From the NCBI RefSeq assembly GCF_020520425.1, contig NC_079492.1:137706361-137770360 (forward strand): a DNA stretch of 64,000 nt, given 5' to 3'. The stretch is from Spinacia oleracea (taxonomy: Eukaryota; Streptophyta; Magnoliopsida; Caryophyllales; Amaranthaceae). The position numbers were made by a program, and so were the translations under genes. Below are positions 58,530 to 64,000 of the stretch, piece by piece. The notes beneath the pieces are model-generated. The model was given only the letters and a program-made list of their open reading frames with translations, was not told the DNA's origin and searched no databases. The first letter of the stretch is position 1. Every line of letters starts with the position of its first letter.

Positions 58530-58591
58530 GTAAAAAAAAAAAAAAAATACAAAAAAAAAAAAAAAAAAAAAAATACAAAAAAAAAAAAAAA
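58530..58591. repeat. A-rich tract (poly-A with TAC interruptions)
   Basis: Three runs of 15-22 A are separated by ATAC, between the Tourist MITE and the uL30 leader. It may act as an AT-rich promoter spacer or be the tail of a lost retroposon. Confidence 0.85.
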
Positions 58592-58619
58592 AGTTGATGT
58601 CAAGATAATTTTTTCTCTC

Positions 58620-60672
58620 CTGAAACTCCAAAGCTGTGTTCTGCATCTCCTTCCCCCTCTTCTCAAAACCCTAACAACAAAAGCCGCGTCTTGTTATTCT
58701 TGTAGTTGTAATCGGTGTCGCTTCTGCCAACTACCTCTCCTCTGCTGCTATTCTCGGTAATTATCTACAAGAATTTTAATCGATTTTTCTGTTGATTTTA
58801 TTGTACTTTATTGATTCAAAGATGTAAATTTCTAAATTACTAATTGTTTTCTGTTGGGTTTTTTGCTAGCTTTGGTTTGGTGTTGTGAAATGCATATTAT
58901 ACTTTTTTGATATGTTTCGATTTTTCTTATATGGTGGATTTCAAATTGTTAAATAAATGCTGTTGCGTTTGTTTTGGTGTTTTTCATGAGAAATTCTAAT
59001 TGAAATTCGTATAATCCTCTTTAATATGATTCAATTTTTCTTACAATCACCGTTCATATATCCTTGGGCCCAGGGCGGGCGCCCCTCCTGCCCTGCCTCA
59101 GGGACGGGCATGGTAATATGAAGTCATTGTTGCTGTAGTCATTCTGAAAGATAGTATAAGTGATGAAAAAGCTGATTCGAAGGGCTGACTCTGTGTGGGA
59201 CTTGTGAGGATGCATGGTTCCAATTTGAGGGGCTGATTCAAAGGAGTGCACATATTCTAAAATCAGCTAACCGGTTTTACTGGGTTAGTTCATGGATGGT
59301 AATAAATGGCGGTAGTGGAAATGGATTGAAATGTGCGCACTGGAATTCAATTTCTGATTATGAGCTAAGCTTAATTCTCTATCATGCCAGGGAGTTTAAT
59401 GTGTGGATATTTGAATTTGGTAGTGATTCTTAATTGGGTGGAGCTTTAGTTGTTGAACTTGCTCCATTTATTCAGGGGTTTTTAGAATGTAATGGAGAAA
59501 ATGCTAAAAGAGGTGACTTTGAAGAGATCGGGAGGAAGACAGAGATTGGGGTGGGTTGCACTGGAGTAGGAGATGAGAATAGAGTGGAGAGAAATGCCTA
59601 GTCGGTAGCGCCGCATGACCCAAGTGTACTGTATGCATGAAAATGACATGGCTGCAGTCCTAAAATTTATGGATGTATGTTTAAGTAACTATGCACTGGA
59701 TCATACAAAGTATGTTATAATAACTTTTAGATAGTACATGATATAGTGGTTAAACTGGATTTTAGAACCCAGAGGATGCTACTGTCATAATAGTGCTCAG
59801 AAGAGGCTAGGTGGTATAAGAGTGCTGGCTAGTTGGTTGGTTGGGTTTTTTTTTTTTTTGGTGGTGGGAGTCGGAAGAGGGAGCTTTGGAATACAGCTGG
59901 CTGCCAAAAGTTGGAAAAGGTCAAATTAGGCTCAGTTCAAAGTTTAGCTTGGCTAAACCCCTTTATAATTAAGGGAAACTTGAGCGTGAAAATTCAGCTT
60001 GTTTATCAAATGAGCGAAGGTTATTGATGTTTTACTGCAAAGCTTGTTAGTCTCAGTTAACAATTTAATTTCAATTATCCTTTAACGTTTTGATATAATG
60101 AAGAAAAAAAATGAATAATGATTCGTTGATAGCTGAGAGAAGACGAGAAGCTATACCAACGTGTGAATGTATGATTGAAAAGGTTGAAGCTGTTTTACTG
60201 TGCTATGGAAATTGCACATTGCCTAGCTTTTGATCTGTTTAAAGCTTGCATTTGTCCATATTTTTTCATTCTTACACTTTTCTTTGTTCGTTTCTTATTT
60301 AAGCTTTTGGCTTTATATTAGATAAAAGGTTAACACAACTTTACATCAGAACAAGTGTTATATTGAACTGGAAATTGTAGCTGGTTCAATCCATTGGAGA
60401 ACCTCTGAAGTAATTTCTTCAGTTTTTCCTGTATTGATATTTTTACAAGGAAAGAATCAGAATGACATTTGAAGCTTTAGCAGCATGTAACTGTAAATGG
60501 TTTCCTTTGGAATTTAGCATGCTTCAGTAATATTTTTAGAAAGTTGGAAATTCAAGTATTTTTGGTCTTTGAAGAATCTGGATTTTTTTTCAAGTGGCGG
60601 TCCATTTTGTTTTCTGGAAGAATATTTCTCTCTTTTACCTACTATCATGGTCGTCATTGTAGGTTGAAAGAG
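58620..60672 (+). other. 5' UTR exon and leader intron of the uL30 gene (inferred)
   Basis: A CT-rich leader with AAACCCTAACAAC (58620-58756) ends at a good donor CTCG^GTAATT (58757). The next good acceptor before the ATG is CATTGTAG^GTTGAAAGAG at about 60662, leaving ten leader bases before ATG 60673. That gives a leader intron of about 1.9 kb. A GC-rich palindromic patch (GGGCGGGCGCCC) lies at about 59074-59087. No coding sequence is seen in the intron. Confidence 0.5.
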
Positions 60673-61080
60673 ATGAGTGCATTTAAGGCTTTCAAGGCAC
60701 AGGTTCCTGTTGCATGGAGCCCCAACTTGTATATAACTTTAGTGAGGGGAATGCCGGGAACCAGAAAACTTCACAGACGAACCTTGGAGGCATTACGTCT
60801 TGGCAAGTGCAACAGGACTGTGATGAGATGGAACACTCCAACTGTTAGGGGAATGATACAGCAGGTTTGACATTGACATGTCTACTAATAATTGGCTGTT
60901 GAGTTCTATTTTTGTTTATATAGCACCTAATTTTTTATTCTTATTCAGGTTAAAAGATTGGTGGTTGTTGAGACTGAAGAGATGTACAAGGCCCGAAAGG
61001 AAAACCAGGAGAAGCATCGAGCTTTACGTCCTCCACTGGTTGTCAGCCATCTACCTACTCCTGCTAGTGAATCTTCTTAG
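60673..61080 (+). CDS. Ribosomal protein uL30 family, probably mitochondrial (two coding exons)
   Basis: CDS join(60673..60864, 60949..61080), 107 aa, with donor CAG^GTTTGA, acceptor TTCAG^GTT and phase 0. The protein starts MSAFKAFKAQVPVAWSPNLYI and has the L30 fold motifs ITLVRGMPGT, RRTLEALRLGKCNRTV and RGMIQQVKRLVVVETEEMY. It then has a short Lys/Glu-rich extension ending in a Ser-rich tail. The closest family I recognise is the plant L30-family protein of the bacterial/mitochondrial type, part of the large ribosomal subunit. Length and exon structure fit. No separate cleavable presequence is obvious, as in other plant members, so the mitochondrial assignment is by family resemblance. Confidence 0.9.
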
Positions 61081-63156
61081 ATCCCATTCCGAAATTTTGA
61101 GGTTAGCTGTTAGCTATTACTTCTCGTTTTCGTTTACAAGTCTTGTTATTTGATGTTGTTGCGATTAATTTGTATCTATGAAATTTATCATAGTTGATCC
61201 ACATAGGTTTACTTGTGACAGAGTTTTGACCTTTATCATAGTTTTATTATCTTAATTTTGAAATCAACATGTTGGTGGAGGTTAAAAGGAACTGACAATA
61301 TGCTCAAGGAAATATTGTTTTCCACTTTTCCTTGTTTTAAACTTGAGATTGAAAACCTAATTATTTGTGATCTTATTATGTCAAAAGGTTTTATTTCAGG
61401 GGTGTGGACCTTGTGGTGCCTCGTTTTTAAGTTCTAGCAGAAAGGAGTTAAACAAATCTTTGTTAAGGCTGGTTGTCATGCTTTTAGTTTTTGGGGTGAT
61501 ATTTCTGGAAGCACCTTGTTAGATACATAGAGTCCTACCACTAAAATTGCAGAAGACTTTGATCCTTTGAGTCATTTAATTAGAAGGCAGGAATAATCCA
61601 CTACTTCAGACCAGATAATGAGGGATAGTCGGACAGCTGAGTAAAGCATAACTATTCACACGAGCCTATCACCAACATACTCGAGTTAACTTCATATCCT
61701 TTAACACCAGGTAATTGGAATTTAGCTCACTGGCTCCTAAGTATTAAATCCTGTGAAGTGTATAAAAGGAGTTAGCTGGACTAAATCGAATTATTAGCTG
61801 GAACTTAGCTCCCTCCTGCTCTTCTATGTACCTTTTTCCATGTCACTGTTGTGATTGGAAGATGCTATCACAAATGTATATGTAGCTTTTGCATCCTCGT
61901 AACATGGATTGTTTAAGTGTTGTTTTAATATTAGGCTGTTTGTTACCATTGGAAGAAATATTATGGTCTGTAGCTTCATGCTTTTACTAGTCTCGGGCTT
62001 GATTTTCTGAAAGCAATGAGCTGTTAATTCAGTCTTCCTAGGGACCAGACTTTGTGAATTTGCAAATTCTAGTGGTATGAAAAGGATTTCCTTTTTTTAA
62101 GTAAAACATATCTTCTGTGACTGTAGACAGAAATAGATTAAGGTTTGAGAGAATAGATGAAGGATATTAAGTTTTAAATTTGAGCATCAATAGGGTTTGG
62201 TATTCACCATAGTAGTGTAACTTGTAACTTAAGACCAACTAGTTGGCTTAGATGCTGTGAGTTCGAGTTTTAATGCTGGTTTACTTATAGCTCGAGTCCG
62301 ATCTCTTTCCGTCTCAACTTGCAAAGACTTTGCCTTTTCTGAAGTTGATGTCTTCTCATTTCGGGAAGCCCACAAAAGACTTGTGCTGAATTAACTAGCT
62401 CTTAAAAGTAGATTTCTGAAGTTCCAGAATCTAAATTGTGATGAACTTAGTTTCGTATTTTATATGGATCCCATCTTTGCATATTATTCTCAGAAAATCT
62501 TCTGTTATTCAACACAGTGACCGATTTTCCTTAATCCGAGTTCTTTTTCTTGACGACTGTCGTGGGAACAGATTTCTGATGAAATGCTCAACTGTTTATG
62601 GACACGCAGGTCAGCCAAACGTGATTTAGGAATCAAGAGTTGAAGACCACTCTTTCGCTCAGTAGGAAGCCATTCGTAAGTTAATCCGGATTTGCTGATG
62701 ATTTCAAATTTGATGCTCTAGTTGTTTCCATGTGGTTGCAAAGCATATGAAAAAAAAAAGTTTGTTTCAGAAACATATTGTAATCAATCAAGGGTTGTGC
62801 TGAGATAGGATCTGTTACTAGAGATGATAAACACAACTCGTGGTTTTAAGAAAACCTGATGGCAAATCTGCAATGTTGACCAGATTTTTTGTTGTTAACT
62901 AGTCCGTCCGTATGGCTCATTTGACTCTTGATTATCGAATAATTCAACTTGACTGTTGCTTTGCTTCTAATCATTTTACCATAGTATAATTGTAAAATTA
63001 CGATCTAACTAAAATATGTCCTAATTTTTTACACTGTAATGCAGTACAATTTTACAAGCTAGTTTTGACCATCAAATCAAATTTGCCGAATGTTAACAGA
63101 CGAAGCCACGAAGGTCGTACCAAATACAATCTTAGATCTTCACTAAGTTTGTATTC
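61081..63156 (+). other. 3' UTR of the uL30 gene and spacer
   Basis: After the TAG stop the sequence is AT-rich. Several short open frames have no coding character. I cannot place the polyadenylation site. No further gene is supported. Confidence 0.5.
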
Positions 63157-63189
63157 ATGTACTGAACTACTCGTGTATAATTGTATACA

Positions 63190-63371
63190 GAATGGTTATA
63201 CATAAGTTGGTGGGGAACTTACCTTGTGACTTGGAGGTCACAAGGTTAAGCCTCATCAACTGCAAAAATGCTTGGGAGTGACTCAAGTGAAGACCTATGT
63301 AGCTGGGCTGGTTAACTTGTGCTAGGTGTTGGTTTAGTAGAGTCCCTTTTTCTTGCCTATTAAAAAAAAAA
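63190..63371 (+). mobile_element. SINE-like retroposon copy 1
   Basis: It contains GTTGGTGGGGAACTTACC near the start, a B-box-like GGTCACAAGGTTAAGCC and an A10 tail at about 63362-63371. A related copy follows immediately. The A box is not clear, so SINE identity is probable only. Confidence 0.5.
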
Positions 63372-63389
63372 GTCAAAACGGCAAACATT

Positions 63390-63908
63390 TACCAGCACAC
63401 GTTGGTGGAATTTCACTTTGTGACTTGGAGGTTACAGGGTCGGGTCCCATCAACTGCAACATGCTTGGTAGTAGCTGAAACGAAGACCTGCGTAGTTAAG
63501 CTAACTAACTTGTACTCCCTCCGTTTCTTTTTTATCTTCCTGTTTGGAGTTTTGGGTGAAAATTAAGAAACTGGAATCTTTTAATGATTGGGTGTAAAGA
63601 GTAATGATTGGGTGTAAAAGAAAATAATAAATAAATGAAGAAAGTAATAAAGAAATGAAGGAGAGAGAAGATATTTTTATGAAAGTAATAAAAAATCATA
63701 AAAGTGGGGTTGGGTGGTTGAATAGGGAAATGTGAATGAATTGAATAAGGGATGGTGGGGAAATTTATGGTAAAAAGTCATGTCCCAAAATAGAAACAGG
63801 AAGATCAAATAGGAACGACATTTATAAAAACAGGAAGATCAAAAAGAAATGGAGGGAGTAATAATATTGGTTTTGTAGGGTCCTCTCTTACCCTTTGCTA
63901 AAAAAACA
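63390..63908 (+). mobile_element. SINE-like retroposon copy 2, split by a Stowaway MITE
   Basis: It is the same sequence type as copy 1 (GTTGGTGGAA, GTTACAGGGTCGGGTCCC as B-box-like, ATCAACTGCAACATGCTTGG). It is interrupted at 63513 and resumes after 63860 with ATTGGTTTTGTAGGGTCC and a short A tail. Copy 1 is continuous across the same point (TTGTGCTAGGTGTTGGTTTAGTAG), which confirms the insertion. Confidence 0.6.
63515..63858. mobile_element. Stowaway MITE inserted in the SINE-like copy
   Basis: CTCCCTCCGTTTC-type ends are inverted, followed by CTTCCTGTTT / AAACAGGAAG, with TA on both sides (63513-63514 and 63859-63860). The length is 344 bp with no coding capacity. Its ends match those of the mariner-like element at 21768-38619 over the first 13 bases. 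Confidence 0.9.
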
Positions 63909-64000
63909 CCTGGCAAACATGTATTGAACTGCTTGATGTATATTGTATACATAATGGTTATACTAGTTTCCAAGTTACAAATATTTACAAGAAAGAATTA

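Noticed and set aside
62438-62629. Plus-strand 63-aa frame downstream of uL30
   Set aside because: No splice context, no family resemblance and no codon bias. It is consistent with chance in AT-rich 3' sequence.

Overview
This is nuclear DNA from a flowering plant, most likely a eudicot. It is AT-rich, its host genes are split by GT-AG introns, and it is packed with plant transposon families (Copia LTR elements, Stowaway, Tourist and hAT MITEs, a Tc1/mariner element, a MULE, LINE and SINE pieces). A Caryophyllales plant such as spinach or beet is possible, but that is an impression and was not tested. Only three host genes can be supported: a GT-3-type trihelix transcription factor (minus strand, 11955-13496), a 14-exon CESA1-type cellulose synthase (minus, 42755-50715) and a short uL30-family, probably mitochondrial, ribosomal protein gene (plus, CDS 60673-61080). 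Almost everything else is mobile DNA or featureless spacer.

Layout. 988-7971 is a young Copia element (LTRs about 1.29 kb, TSD TTTTT) that has lost protease and integrase and has a damaged reverse transcriptase. 8-21 kb is spacer with a SINE, the trihelix gene and a series of MITEs. 21538-38920 is a three-level nest. A hAT MITE (TSD GTTGTTCA) holds a 6.6 kb mariner-like element (21768-38619, TA TSD). The mariner transposase gene is in turn split by a 10.26 kb LTR element (26539-36797, TSD TAATG) with near-identical 1301 bp LTRs and no coding capacity. 39-42 kb holds MITEs and LINE tails. 42.7-50.7 kb is the CESA gene. 51211-56805 is a MULE-like element (9-bp TSD ATAAAATTG) carrying a fasciclin-like arabinogalactan (FLA) fragment and large arrays of TTAGTTAA motifs. 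57.5-58.5 kb holds more MITEs, then the uL30 gene, and the window ends in SINE copies split by a Stowaway MITE.

The most unusual part is 21768-26150, inside the mariner-like element on the far side of its transposase stop. It holds about 4.4 kb of cargo. A convergent two-exon gene (22356-23481) encodes an unrecognised 155-aa protein. Downstream in the same direction is an array of foldback units (23952-25528). Several share one architecture: a short closing stem, a TGATGA-like box, an 11-15 nt spacer, a CTGA box, a long imperfect stem-loop, a second ATGATG box, a spacer and a second CTGA. The closing stems differ between units but stay complementary (GGTC/GACC, CATC/GATG, AATC/GATT, GTTGTTC/GAACAAC). 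That resembles box C/D RNA architecture or a set of MIRNA-like hairpins. I know of no mariner element described with such cargo. All of this was read by eye, with no folding, database search or expression data.
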